DNA of 64,000 bases from Halictus rubicundus. Lineage: Eukaryota; Arthropoda; Insecta; Hymenoptera; Halictidae. Where the stretch lies: the NCBI RefSeq assembly GCF_050948215.1, contig NW_027488564.1, positions 806,001 to 870,000 of the forward strand, read 5' to 3'. This document shows, one piece after another, positions 41,526-54,310 of the stretch. Position 1 is the first letter of the stretch. Each line of letters starts with the position of its first letter. Under the pieces are notes generated by a model. It searched no databases, was not told the origin of the DNA, and saw nothing but the letters and a program-made list of their open reading frames with translations. The position numbers were made by a program, and so were the translations under genes.

Positions 41526-42329
41526 GTCCTATCCTATCCTCTATCCTATGCTATCCTCTATCCTATCCTCTATCCTATCCTATCCTCCATCCTATCCTAT
41601 CCTGTATCCTATCCTATCCTCTATCCTATCCTATCCTCTATCCTATCCTATCCTCTGTCCTATCCTATCCTCTATCCTATGCTATCCTCTGTCCTATCCT
41701 ATCCTCTATCCTATGCTATCCTCTATCCTATCCTCTATCCTATCCTATCGTCTATCCTATCCTCTATCCTATCCTATCCTCTATCCTATCCTATCCTCCA
41801 TCCTATCCTATCCTCAATCCTATCCTTTCCTGTATCCTATCCAATCCTGTATCCTCTCCTGTCCTCTATCCTATCCTATCCTCTATTCGATCCTATCCTT
41901 TTATCTTATCCTATCCTATACTCTATCCTATCCTATCCTCTATCCTATCCTATCCTCTATCCTATCCTATCCTCTATCATATGCTATCCTCTGTCCTATC
42001 CTATCCTCTATCCTATGCTATCCTCTATCCTATCCTCTATCCTATCCTATCCTCCATCCTATCCTATCCTGTATCCTATCCTATCCTCTATCCTATCCTA
42101 TCCTCTATCCTATCCTATCCTCTATCCTATCCTATCCTCCATCCTATCCTATCCTCTATCCTATCCTATCCTCTATCCTATCCTATCCTCTATCCTATCC
42201 TATCCTCTATCCTATCCTATCCTCTATCCTATCCTATCGTCTATCCTATCCTCTATCCTACCCTATCCTCCATCCTATCCTATGCTCTATCCTATCCTAT
42301 CGTCTATTCTATCCTCTATCCCATCCTAT
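39310..42329. repeat. 3.0-kb near-tandem block, copy A (repeat distance about 3.48 kb)
   Basis: It matches the next block at +3,490: TACCC 39,398/42,888, CCGC 39,487/42,977, TCGA 40,217/43,707, CAAATCCCGT 40,285/43,775 and CCGC 40,509/43,999. It then matches at +3,473: TCGA 41,240/44,713 and 41,889/45,362, CATATG 41,334/44,807 and TACCC 42,261/45,734. The step is once more 17 bp. Private CCTTTATCC near 40,554 is absent from copy B. Homology stops at 42,329. Confidence 0.87.
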
Positions 42330-42810
42330 CCTCTGTCCTATCCTATCCTCTATCCTATGCTATCCTCTATCCTATCCTCTATCCTATCCTATCCTCCATC
42401 CTATCCTATCCTGTATCCTATCCTATCCTCTATCCTATGCTATCCTCTATCCTATCCTATCCTCTATCCTATCCTATCCTCCATCCTATCCTATCCTCTA
42501 TCCTATCCTATCCTCTATCCTATCCTATCCTCTATCCTATGCTATCCTCTATCCTATCCTCTATCCTATCCTATCGTCTATCCTATCCTCTATCCTATCC
42601 TATCCTCTATCCTATCCTATCCTCCATCCTATCCTATCCTCAATCCTATCCTTTCCTGTATCCTATCCAATCCTGTATCCTCTCCTGTCCTCTATCCTAT
42701 CCTATCCTCTATTCGATCCTATCCTTTTATCTTATCCTATCCTATACTCTATCCTATCCTATCCTCTATCCTATCCTATCCTCTATCCTATCCTATCCTC
42801 TATCATATGC
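42330..42810. repeat. Spacer between the 3.0-kb copies
   Basis: About 480 bp of ordinary satellite between the two copies. It has one TCGA module at 42,715, two TATGCTATCC variants near 42,440 and 42,540, and no unique sequence. The spacer suggests the pair arose by exchange within a larger unit, or that one copy lost part of its end. Confidence 0.7.
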
Positions 42811-45802
42811 TATCCTCTATCCTATCCTATCCTCTATCCTATCCTATCCTCTATCCTATCCTATCGTCTATCCTATCCTCTATCCTACCCTATCCTCCAT
42901 CCTATCCTATGCTCTATCCTATCCTATCGTCTATCCTATCCTCTATCCCATCCTATTCCTCTATCCTATCCTATCCGCTATCCTATCCTATCCTATATCC
43001 TATCCTATCCTCTATCCTGTCCTATCCTCTATCCTATCCTATCCTCTATCCTATCCTATCCTCTATCCTATCCTATCCTCTATCCTATCCTATCCTCCAT
43101 CCTATCCTATCCTCTATCCTATCCTATCCTCTATCCTATCCTATCCTCTATCCTATCCTATCCTCTATCCTATCCTATCCTCTATCATATGCGATCCTCT
43201 GTCCTATCCTATCCTCTATCCTATGCTATCCTCTATCCTATCCTCTATCCTATCCTATCCTCTATCATATCCTATCCTCTATCCTATCAAATCCCCTATC
43301 CTATCCTCTATCCTATCCTATCCTCTATCATATGCTATCCTCTGTCCTATCCTATCCTCTATCCTATGCTATCCTCTATCCTATCCTCTATCCTATCCTA
43401 TCCTCCATCCTATCCTATCCTGTATCCTATCCTATCCTCTATCCTATCCTATCCTCTATCCTATCCTATCCTCTGTCCTATCCTATCCTCTATCCTATGC
43501 TATCCTCTGTCCTATCCTATCCTCTATCCTATGCTATCCTCTATCCTATCCTCTATCCTATCCTATCGTCTATCCTATCCTCTATCCTATCCTATCCTCC
43601 ATCCTATCCTATCCTCCATCCTATCCTATCCTCAATCCTATCCTTTCCTGTATCCTATCCAATCCTGTATCCTCTCCTGTCCTCTATCCTATCCTATCCT
43701 CTATTCGATCCTATCCTTTTATCTTATCCTATCCTATACTCTATCCTATCCTATCCTCTATCCTATCAAATCCCGTATCCTATCCTCTATCCTATCCTAT
43801 CCTCTATCCTATCGTATCCTCTATCCTATCCCATCTTCTATCCTATCCTATCCTCTATCCTATCAAATCCCCAACCCTATCCTCTGTCCTATCCTATCCT
43901 CTATCCTATCCTATCCTCTATCGTATCCTATCCTCTATCCTATCCTATCCTCTATCCTCTATCCTATCCTATCCTCTATCCTCTATCCTATCCTATCCGC
44001 TATCCTATCCTATCGTCTATCCTATCCTCTATCCTATCCTATCCTCTATCCTATCCTATCCTCCATCCTATCCTATCCTCAATCCTATCCTTTCCTGTAT
44101 CCTATCCAATCCTGTATCCTATCCTGTCCTCTATCCTATCCCATCCTCTATCCTATCCTATGCTCTATCCTATCCTATCGTCTATCCTATCCTCTATCCT
44201 ATCCTATTCCTCTATCCTATCCTATCCTCTATCCTATCCTATCCTATATCCTATCCTATCCTCTATCCTATCCTATCCTCTATCCTATCCTATCCTCTAT
44301 CCTATCCTATCCTCTATCCTATCCTATCCTCTATCATATGCTATCCTCTGTCCTATCCTATCCTCTATCCTATGCTATCCTCTATCCTATCCTCTATCCT
44401 ATCCTATCCTCCATCCTATCCTATCCTGTATCCTATCCTATCCTCTATCCTATCCTATCCTCTATCCTATCCTATCCTCTGTCCTATCCTATCCTCTATC
44501 CTATGCTATCCTCTGTCCTATCCTATCCTCTATCCTATGCTATCCTCTATCCTATCCTCTATCCTATCCTATCGTCTATCCTATCCTCTATCCTATCCTA
44601 TCCTCTATCCTATCCTATCCTCCATCCTATCCTATCCTCAATCCTATCCTTTCCTGTATCCTATCCAATCCTGTATCCTCTCCTGTCCTCTATCCTATCC
44701 TATCCTCTATTCGATCCTATCCTTTTATCTTATCCTATCCTATACTCTATCCTATCCTATCCTCTATCCTATCCTATCCTCTATCCTATCCTATCCTCTA
44801 TCATATGCTATCCTCTGTCCTATCCTATCCTCTATCCTATGCTATCCTCTATCCTATCCTCTATCCTATCCTATCCTCCATCCTATCCTATCCTGTATCC
44901 TATCCTATCCTCTATCCTATCCTATCCTCTATCCTATCCTATCCTCTATCCTATCCTATCCTCCATCCTATCCTATCCTCTATCCTATCCTATCCTCTGT
45001 CCTATCCTATCCTCTATCCTATGCTATCCTCTATCCTATCCTCTATCCTATCCTATCCTCCATCCTATCCTATCCTGTATCCTATCCTATCCTCTATCCT
45101 ATCCTATCCTCTATCCTATCCTATCCTCTGTCCTATCCTATCCTCTATCCTATGCTATCCTCTGTCCTATCCTATCCTCTATCCTATGCTATCCTCTATC
45201 CTATCCTCTATCCTATCCTATCGTCTATCCTATCCTCTATCCTATCCTATCCTCTATCCTATCCTATCCTCCATCCTATCCTATCCTCAATCCTATCCTT
45301 TCCTGTATCCTATCCAATCCTGTATCCTCTCCTGTCCTCTATCCTATCCTATCCTCTATTCGATCCTATCCTTTTATCTTATCCTATCCTATACTCTATC
45401 CTATCCTATCCTCTATCCTATCCTATCCTCTATCCTATCCTATCCTCTATCATATGCTATCCTCTGTCCTATCCTATCCTCTATCCTATGCTATCCTCTA
45501 TCCTATCCTCTATCCTATCCTATCCTCCATCCTATCCTATCCTGTATCCTATCCTATCCTCTATCCTATCCTATCCCCTATCCTATCCTATCCTCTATCC
45601 TATCCTATCCTCCATCCTATCCTATCCTCTATCCTATCCTATCCTCTATCCTATCCTATCCTCTATCCTATCCTATCCTCTATCCTATCCTATCCTCTAT
45701 CCTATCCTATCGTCTATCCTATCCTCTATCCTACCCTATCCTCCATCCTATCCTATGCTCTATCCTATCCTATCGTCTATCCTATCCTCTATCCCATCCT
45801 AT
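42811..45802. repeat. 3.0-kb near-tandem block, copy B
   Basis: This is the second copy of 39,310-42,329. It keeps the diagnostic CAAATCCCGTATCC at 43,775, which I saw only three times in the window (31,930, 40,285, 43,775), tying both copies to the 27.9-33.2 kb lineage. Private changes include CATATGCGATCC near 43,192 and CTATCCTGTCC near 43,020. The paired TCGA spacing of 649 bp is the same in both copies. Confidence 0.86.
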
Positions 45803-46289
45803 TCCTCTATCCTATCCTATCCTCTATCCTATCCTATCCTATATCCTATCCTATCCTCTATCCTATCCTATCCTCTATCCTATCCTATCCTCTATCCTAT
45901 CCTATCCTCTATCCTATCCTATCCTCTATCCTATCCTATCCTCCATCCTATCCTATCCTCTATCCTATCCTATCCTCTATCCTATCCTATCCTCTATCCT
46001 ATCCTATCCTCTATCCTATCCTATCCTCTATCATATGCTATCCTCTGTCCTATCCTATCCTCTATCCTATGCTATCCTCTATCCTATCCTCTATCCTATC
46101 CTATCCTCTATCATATCCTATCCTCTATCCTATCAAATCCCCTATCCTATCCTCTATCCTATCCTATCCTGTATCCTATCCAATCCTCTATCCTATCCTC
46201 TATCCTATCCTATCCTCTATCCTATCCTATCCTCCATCCTATCCTATCCTGTATCCTATCCTATCCTCTATCCTATCCTATCCTATATC
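45803..46289. repeat. Satellite stretch between blocks
   Basis: About 490 bp of regular 12-mers. It has CATATG near 46,036, a TATGCTATCC variant, a CAAATCCCC marker at 46,134 and a CCAATCC marker near 46,190. No gene, module of the TCGA type or unique sequence is visible. Confidence 0.7.
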
Positions 46290-47360
46290 CTATCCTATCC
46301 TCTATCCTATCCTATCCTCTATCCTATCCTATCCTCTATCCTATCCTATCCTCTATCCTATCCTATCCTCTATCCTATCCTATCCTCTATCCTATCCTAT
46401 CCTCTATCATATGCTATCCTCTGTCCTATCCTATCCTCTATCCTATGCTATCCTCTATCCTATCCTCTATCCTATCCTATCCTCCATCCTATCCTATCCT
46501 GTATCCTATCCTATCCTCTATCCTATCCTATCCTCTATCCTATCCTATCCTCTGTCCTATCCTATCCTCTATCCTATGCTATCCTCTGTCCTATCCTATC
46601 CTCTATCCTATGCTATCCTCTATCCTATCCTCTATCCTATCCTATCGTCTATCCTATCCTCTATCCTATCCTATCCTCTATCCTATCCTATCCTCCATCC
46701 TATCCTATCCTCAATCCTATCCTTTCCTGTATCCTATCCAATCCTGTATCCTCTCCTGTCCTCTATCCTATCCTATCCTCTATTCGATCCTATCCTTTTA
46801 TCTTATCCTATCCTATACTCTATCCTATCCTATCCTCTATCCTATCAAATCCCCTATCCTATCCTCTATCCTATCCTATCCTCTATCCTATCGTATCCTC
46901 TATCCTATCCCATCTTCTATCCTATCCTATCCTCTATCCTATCCTATCCTCTATCGTATCCTATCCTCTATCCTATCCTATCCTCTATCCTCTATCCTAT
47001 CCTATCCTCTATCCTCTATCCTATCCTATCCGCTATCCTATCCTATCGTCTATCCTATCCTCTATATCCTATCCTATCCTCTATCCTATCCTATCCTCCA
47101 TCCTATCCTATCCTCAATCCTATCCTTTCCTGTATCCTATCCAATCCTGTATCCTATCCTGTCCTCTATCCTATCCCATCCTCTATCCTATCCTATGCTC
47201 TATCCTATCCTATCGTCTATCCTATCCTCTATCCTATCCTATTCCTCTATCCTATCCTATCCTCTATCCTATCCTATCCTATATCCTATCCTATCCTCTA
47301 TCCTATCCTATCCTCTATCCTATCCTATCCTCTATCCTATCCTATCCTCTATCCTATCCT
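46290..47360. repeat. 1.07-kb dispersed duplicate of 53,190-54,310, with deletions
   Basis: Offset is +6,903 for CATATG 46,413/53,316, TCGA 46,786/53,689, CAAAT 46,846/53,749 and CCCATCTT 46,912/53,815. A 46-bp deletion here then makes it +6,949 (ATCGTATCC 46,956/53,905; CCGC 47,032/53,981). A 2-bp insertion makes it +6,947 (CCCATCC 47,178/54,125; TATTCCT 47,242/54,189). The missing 46 bp includes the CAAATCCCCAACCC marker retained in the 53-kb copy. Confidence 0.85.
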
Positions 47361-47710
47361 ATCCTCTATCCTATCCTATCCTCTATCCTATCCTATCCTC
47401 TATCCTATCCTATCTTCTATCCTATCCTATCCTCTATCCTATCCTATCCTCTATCCTATCCTATCCTCTATCCTATCCTATCCTGTATCCTATCCTATCC
47501 TCTATCCTATCCTATCCTCTATCCTATCAAATCCCCTATCCTATCCTCTATCCTATCCTATCATCTATCCTCTACCCTATCCAATACTCTATCTTATCCT
47601 ATCGTCTATCCTATCCTCTATCCTATCCTATCCTCTATCCTATCCTATCCTCTATCCTATCCTATCCTCTATCCTATCTATCCTCTACCCTATCCTATCT
47701 CTATCCTCTA
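47041..47710. repeat. Cluster of word-breaking micro-indels
   Basis: Most length changes in the array add or remove whole 5- or 7-bp words. Here three changes break words: CTCTATATCC near 47,063 (2 bp extra), CCTATCTATCCTC near 47,677 and CCTATCTCTATCC near 47,699. The surrounding words are normal and no foreign sequence is present. The changes could be genuine small deletions or local consensus errors in a homogeneous repeat. Confidence 0.75.
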
Positions 47711-48730
47711 TCCTATCCTATCCTCTATCCTCTATCCTATCCTATCCTCTATCCTATCCTATCGTCTATCCTATCCTCTATCCTATCCTATCCTCTATCC
47801 TATCCTATCCTCCATCCTATCCTATGCTCTATCCTATCCTATCGTCTATCCTATCCTGTATCCCATCCTATTCCTCTATCCTATCCTATCCTCTATCCTA
47901 TCCTATCCTATATCCTATCCTATCCTCTATCCTATCCTATCCTCTATCCTATCCTATCCTCTATCCTATCAAATCCCCTACCCTATTCTCTGTCCAATCC
48001 TATCCTCTATCCTATCCAATCCTGTATCCTATCCTGTCCTCTATCCTATCCTATCCTCTATCCTATCCTATCCTCTATCCTATCCTATCCTCTATCCTAT
48101 CCTATCTTCTATCCTATCCTATCCTCTATCCTATCAAATCCCCTATCCTATCCTCTATCCTCTATCCTATCCTATCATCTATCCTCTATCCTATCCAATC
48201 CTCTATCCTATCCTATCGTCTATCCTATCCTGTATCCTATCCTATCCTCTATCCTATCCTATCCTCCATCCTATCCTATCCTCAATCCTATCCTTTCCTG
48301 TATCCTATCCAATCCTGTATCCTATCCTGTCCTCTATCCTATCCTATCCTATATCCTATCCTATCCTCTATCCTATCCTATCTTCTATCCTATCGTATCC
48401 TCTATCCTATCAAATCCACTACCCTATTCTCTGTCCAATCCTATCCTCTATCCTATCCTATCCTCTATCCTATCTTATCCTCTATCCTATCCTATCCTCT
48501 ATCCTATCCTATCCTCTATCCTATCCTATCCTCTATCCTCTATCCTATCCTATCCTCTATCCTCTATCCTATCCTATCCTCTATCCTATCCTATCGTCTA
48601 TCCTATCCTCTATCCTATCCTATCCTCTATCCTACCCTATCCTCCATCCTATCCTATGCTCTATCCTATCCTATCGTCTATCCTATCCTCTATCCCATCC
48701 TATTCCTCTATCCTATCCTATCCTCTATCC
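47711..48730. repeat. Copy of the 1.5-kb block family (matches 10.67-11.48 and 13.98-15.0 kb)
   Basis: Relative to the 10-kb copy the offset is +37,045: CTGTATCCCA 10,813/47,858, CAAAT 10,925/47,970 and 11,366/48,411, and CTTATCC 11,430/48,475. Beyond 48,533 it follows the 13-15-kb copy instead, at +33,727 (14,869/48,596; 14,908/48,635; 14,976/48,703). It thus shares its full length with the 13-kb copy. Private CTATCGTATCC occurs near 48,395. Confidence 0.85.
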
Positions 48731-48870
48731 TATCCTATCCTCTATCCTATCCTATCCTGTATCCTCTCCTGTCCTCTATCCTATCCTATCCTCTATTCGA
48801 TCCTATCCTTTTATCTTATCCTATCCTATACTCTATCCTATACTATCCTCTATCCTATCAAATCCCCTAT

Positions 48871-49040
48871 CCTATCCTCTATCCTATCCTATCCTCTATC
48901 CTATCGTATCCTCTATCCTATCCCATCTTCTATCCCATCCTATCCTCTATCCTACCCTATCCTCCATCCTATCCTATCCTCTATCCTATCGTATCCTCTA
49001 TCCTATCCCATCTTCTATCCCATCCTATCCTCTATCCTAC
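48871..49040. repeat. 85-bp tandem duplication
   Basis: TATCGTATCC, CCCATCTTC, CCCATCC and TACCC occur twice at an 85-bp spacing: ATCG at 48,906 and 48,991, TACCC at 48,955 and 49,040. The related block at 63.6-64.0 kb has the string once. Its offset to this region falls from 14,879 before the duplication (TCGA 48,799/63,678) to 14,794 after it (CAAAT 49,075/63,869), a difference of exactly 85. The extra copy was therefore gained here or lost there. Confidence 0.9.
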
Positions 49041-50560
49041 CCTATCCTCCATCCTATCCTATCCTCTATCCTATCAAATCCACTACCCTATTCTCTGTCC
49101 AATCCTATCCTCTATCCTATCCTATCCTCTATCCTATCTTATCCTCTATCCTACCCTATCCTCTATCCTATCCTATCCTCTATCCTATCCTATCCTCTAT
49201 CCTATACTATCCTCTATCCTATCCTATCCTCTATCCTATCCTATCCTCTATCCTATCCTATCCTCTATCATATGCTATCCTCTGTCCTATCCTATCCTCT
49301 ATCCTATGCTATCCTCTATCCTATCCTCTATCCTATCCTATCCTCTATCATATCCTATCCTCTATCCTATCAAATCCCCTATCCTATCCTCTATCCTATC
49401 CTATCCTGTATCCTATCCAATCCTCTATCCTATCCTATCCTCTATCCTATCCTATCCTCCATCCTATCCTATCCTGTATCATATCCTATCCTCTATCCTA
49501 TCAAATCCCCTATCCTATCCTCTATCCTCTCCTATCCTGTATCCTATCCAATCCTCTATCCTATCCTCTATCCTATCCTATCCTCTACCCTATCCTATCC
49601 TCCATCCTATCCTATCCTGTATCCTATCCTATCCTCTATCCTATCCTATCCTCTATCCTATCTTATCCTCTATCCTATCCTATCCTCCATCCTATCCTAT
49701 CCTGTATCCTAACCTATCCTCTATCCTATCCTATCCTCTATCCTATCTTATCCTCTATCCTATCCTATCCTCTATCCTATCCTATCCTATATCCTATCCT
49801 ATCCTCTATCCTATCCTATCCTCTATCCTATCCTATCCTCTATCCTATCCTATCCTCTATCCTATCCTATCCTCTATCCTCTATCCTATCCTATCCTCTA
49901 TCCTATCCTATCGTCTATCCTATCCTCTATCCTATCCTATCCTCTATCCTACCCTATCCTCCATCCTATCCTATGCTCTATCCTATCCTATCGTCTATCC
50001 TATCCTCTATCCCATCCTATTCCTCTATCCTATCCTATCCTCTATCCTATCCTATCCTATATCCTATCCTATCCTCTATCCTATCCTATCCTCTATCCTA
50101 TCCTATCCTCTATCCTATCCTATCCTCTATCCTATCCTATCCTCTATCCTATCCTATCCTCCATCCTATCCTATCCTCTATCCTATCCTATCCTCTATCC
50201 TATCCTATCCTCTATCCTATCCTATCCTCTATCCTATCCTATCCTCTATCATATGCTATCCTCTATCCTATCCTATCCTCTATCCTATGCTATCCTCTAT
50301 CCTATCCTCTATCCTATCCTATCCTCTATCATATCCTATCCTCTATCCTATCAAATCCCCTATCCTATCCTCTATCCTATCCTATCCTGTATCCTATCCT
50401 ATCCTCTATCCTATCCTATCCTCTATCCTATCCTATCCTGTATCCTATCCAATCCTCTATCCTATCCTCTATCCTATCCTATCCTCTACCCTATCCTATC
50501 CTCCATCCTATCCTATCCTGTATCCTATCCTATCCTCTATCCTATCCTATCCTGTATCCT
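49041..50560. repeat. Satellite stretch with CTGTATCCTAACC at both ends
   Basis: No gene. It contains a CAAATCCAC...ATTCTCTGTCC module near 49,075, CATATG near 49,273 and 50,254, several CAAATCCCC markers, CTCTCCTATCC near 49,528, and CTGTATCCTAACC at 49,711 and 50,561. It resembles the cassettes of the 21-25-kb domain (same order of CATATCC, CAAATCCCC, CCAATCC, CTGTATCC), which suggests a dispersed copy of that material. Confidence 0.72.
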
Positions 50561-52120
50561 AACCTATCCTCTATCCTATCCTATCCTGTATCCTATCCTA
50601 TCCTCTATCCTATCCTATCCTCTATCCTATCAAATCCCCTATCCTATCCTCTATCCTATCCTATCATCTATCCTCTATCCTATCCAATCCTCTATCCTAT
50701 CCTATCGTCTATCCTATCCTCTATCCTATCCTATCCTCTATCCTATCCTATCCACTATCCAATCCTATCCTCTATCCTCTATCCTATCCTATCTTCTATC
50801 CTATCCTATCCTCTATCCTATCCTATGCTCTATCCCATCCTATCGTCTATCCTATCCTCTATCCTATCCTATTCCTCTATCCTATCCTATCCTCTATCCT
50901 ATCCTATCCTATATCCTATCCTATCCTCTATCCTATCCTATCCTCTATCCTATCCTATCCTGTATCCTATCCTATCCTCTATCCTATCCTATCCTCTATC
51001 CTATCAAATCCCCTATCCTATCCTCTATCCTATCCTATCCTATCCTGTATCCTATCCTATCCTCTATCCTATCCTATCCTCTATCCTATCCTATCGTCCA
51101 TCCTATCCTATCCCCAATCCTATCCTTTCCTGTATCCTATCCAATCCTGTATCCTATCCTGTCCTCTATCCTATCCTATCCTCTATCCTATCCTATCCTC
51201 TATCCAATCCTATCTTCTATCCTATCCTATCCTCTATCCTATCAAATCCCCTACCCTATTCTCTGTCCAATCCTATCCTCTATCCTATCCTATCCTCTAT
51301 CCTATCCTATCCTCTATCCTATCCTATCCTCTACCCTATCCTATCCTCTATCCTCTATCCTATCCTATCCTCTATCCTCTATCCTATCCTATCCTCTATC
51401 CTATCCTATCGTCTATCCTATCCTCTATCCTATCCTATCCTCTATCCTATCCTATCCTCCATCCTATCCTATGCTCTATCCTATCCTATCGTCTATCCTA
51501 TCCTGTATCCCATCCTATTCCTCTATCCTATCCTATCCTCTATCCTATCCTATCCTATATCCTATCCTATCCTCTATCCTATCCTATCCTCTATCCTATC
51601 CTATCCTCTATCCTATCAAATCCCCTACCTTATTCTCTGTCCAATCCTATCCTCTATCCTATCCAATCCTGTATCCTATCCTGTCCTCTATCCTATCCTA
51701 TCCTCTATCCTATCCTATCCTCTATCCTATCCTATCCTCTATCCTATCCTATCTTCTATCCTATCCTATCCTCTATCCTATCAAATCCCCTATCCTATCC
51801 TCTATCCTCTATCCTATCCTATCATCTATCCTCTATCCTATCCAATCCTCTATCCTATCCTATCGTCTATCCTATCCTGTATCCTATCCTATCCTCTATC
51901 CTATCCTATCCTCCATCCTATCCTATCCTCAATCCTATCCTTTCCTGTATCCTATCCAATCCTGTATCCTATCCTGTCCTCTATCCTATCCTATCCTATA
52001 TCCTATCCTATCCTCTATCCTATCCTATCCTATCTTCTATCCTATCCTATCCTCTATCCTATCAAATCCACTACCCTATTCTCTGTCCAATCCTATCCTC
52101 TATCCTATCCTATCCTCTAT
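50561..52120. repeat. 1.5-kb block family, copy 3 (partner of 25,093-26,607)
   Basis: This is the counterpart of 25,093-26,607 at +25,468 to +25,514. It shares the rare ACCTTATTCTCTG near 51,630. Relative to the 25-kb copy it is 41 bp longer near 50,680-50,830, where a CCACTATCCAATCC stretch is retained, and it has one extra 5-mer near 52,030. It also aligns with the 16.3-kb copy but lacks that copy's private changes. Confidence 0.84.
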
Positions 52121-53189
52121 CCTATCCTATCCTCTATCCTCTATCCTATCCTATCCTCTATCCTCTATCCTATCCTATCCTCTATCCTCTATCCTATCCT
52201 ATCCTCTATCCTATCCTATCGTCTATCCTATCCTCTATCCTATCCTATCCTCTATCCTACCCTATCCTCCATCCTATCCTATGCTCTATCCTATCCTATC
52301 GTCTATCCTATCCTCTATCCCATCCTATTCCTCTATCCTATCCTATCCTCTATCCTATCCTATCCTATATCCTATCCTATCCTCTATCCTATCCTATCCT
52401 CTATCCTATCCTATCCTCTATCCTATCCTATCCTCTATCCTATCCTATCCTCTATCCTATCCTATCCTCCATCCTATCCTATCCTCTATCCTATCCTATC
52501 CTCTATCCTATCCTATCCTCTATCCTATCCTATCCTCTATCATATGCTATCCTCTGTCCTATCCTATCCTCTATCCTATGCTATCCTCTATCCTATCCTC
52601 TATCCTATCCTATCGTCTATCCTATCCTCTATCCTACCCTATCCTCCATCCTATCCTATGCTCTATCCTATCCTATCGTCTATCCTATCCTCTATCCCAT
52701 CCTATTCCTCTATCCTATCCTATCCGCTATCCTATCCTATCCTATATCCTATCCTATCCTCTATCCTATCCTATCCTCTATCCTATCCTATCCTCTATCC
52801 TATCCTATCCTCTATCCTATCCTATCCTCTATCCTATCCTATCCTCCATCCTATCCTATCCTCTATCCTATCCTATCCTCTATCCTATCCTATCCTCTAT
52901 CCTATCCTATCCTCTATCCTATCCTATCCTCTATCCTATCCTATCCTCTATCATATGCTATCCTCTGTCCTATCCTATCCTCTATCCTATGCTATCCTCT
53001 ATCCTATCCTCTATCCTATCCTATCCTCTATCCTATCCTATCCTCTATCCTATCCTATCCTCTATCCTATCCTATCCTCTATCCTATCCTATCCTCTATC
53101 ATATGCTATCCTCTGTCCTATCCTATCCTCTATCCTATGCTATCCTCTATCCTATCCTCTATCCTATCCTATCCTCTATCATATCCTAT
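52121..53189. repeat. Satellite stretch with two CCCATCCTATTCCT modules
   Basis: No gene. The modules lie near 52,315 and 52,695. The second is followed by CCGCTATCCTATCCTATATCC at 52,726, the same combination seen at 31,132, 39,487 and 42,977, so this piece is related to the 28-45-kb blocks. CATATG occurs near 52,550, 52,955 and 53,104. Confidence 0.72.
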
Positions 53190-54310
53190 CCTCTATCCTA
53201 TCAAATCCCCTATCCTATCCTCTATCCTATCCTATCCTCTATCCTATCCTATCCTCTATCCTATCCTATCCTCTATCCTATCCTATCCTCTATCCTATCC
53301 TATCCTCTATCATATGCTATCCTCTGTCCTATCCTATCCTGTATCCTATGCTATCCTCTATCCTATCCTCTATCCTATCCTATCCTCCATCCTATCCTAT
53401 CCTGTATCCTATCCTATCCTCTATCCTATCCTATCCTCTATCCTATCCTATCCTCTGTCCTATCCTATCCTCTATCCTATGCTATCCTCTGTCCTATCCT
53501 ATCCTCTATCCTATGCTATCCTCTATCCTATCCTCTATCCTATCCTATCGTCTATCCTATCCTCTATCCTATCCTATCCTCTATCCTATCCTATCCTCCA
53601 TCCTATCCTATCCTCAATCCTATCCTTTCCTGTATCCTATCCAATCCTGTATCCTCTCCTGTCCTCTATCCTATCCTATCCTCTATTCGATCCTATCCTT
53701 TTATCTTATCCTTTCCTATACTCTATCCTATCCTATCCTCTATCCTATCAAATCCCCTATCCTATCCTCTATCCTATCCTATCCTCTATCCTATCGTATC
53801 CTCTATCCTATCCCATCTTCTATCCTATCCTATCCTCTATCCTATCAAATCCCCAACCCTATCCTCTGTCCTATCCTATCCTCTATCCTATCCTATCCTC
53901 TATCGTATCCTATCCTCTATCCTATCCTATCCTCTATCCTCTATCCTATCCTATCCTCTATCCTCTATCCTATCCTATCCGCTATCCTATCCTATCGTCT
54001 ATCCTATCCTCTATCCTATCCTATCCTCTATCCTATCCTATCCTCCATCCTATCCTATCCTCAATCCTATCCTTTCCTGTATCCTATCCAATCCTGTATC
54101 CTATCCTGTCCTCTATCCTATCCCATCCTCTATCCTATCCTATGCTCTATCCTATCCTATCGTCTATCCTATCCTCTATCCTATCCTATTCCTCTATCCT
54201 ATCCTATCCTCTATCCTATCCTATCCTATATCCTATCCTATCCTCTATCCTATCCTATCCTCTATCCTATCCTATCCTCTATCCTATCCTATCCTCTATC
54301 CTATCCTATC
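53190..54310. repeat. 1.1-kb dispersed duplicate of 46,290-47,360
   Basis: This is the longer member of the pair. It retains the CAAATCCCCAACCC segment missing at 46.9 kb. It carries one TCGA module (53,689) with a private CCTTTCCTATACTC change near 53,713 and CCTGTATCCTATGC near 53,340. It also resembles the 18.6-19.5-kb and 31.9-32.4-kb blocks in marker order: TCGA, CAAAT, ATCGTATCC, CCCATCTT, CCGC, CCCATCC, TATGCTC. Confidence 0.83.
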
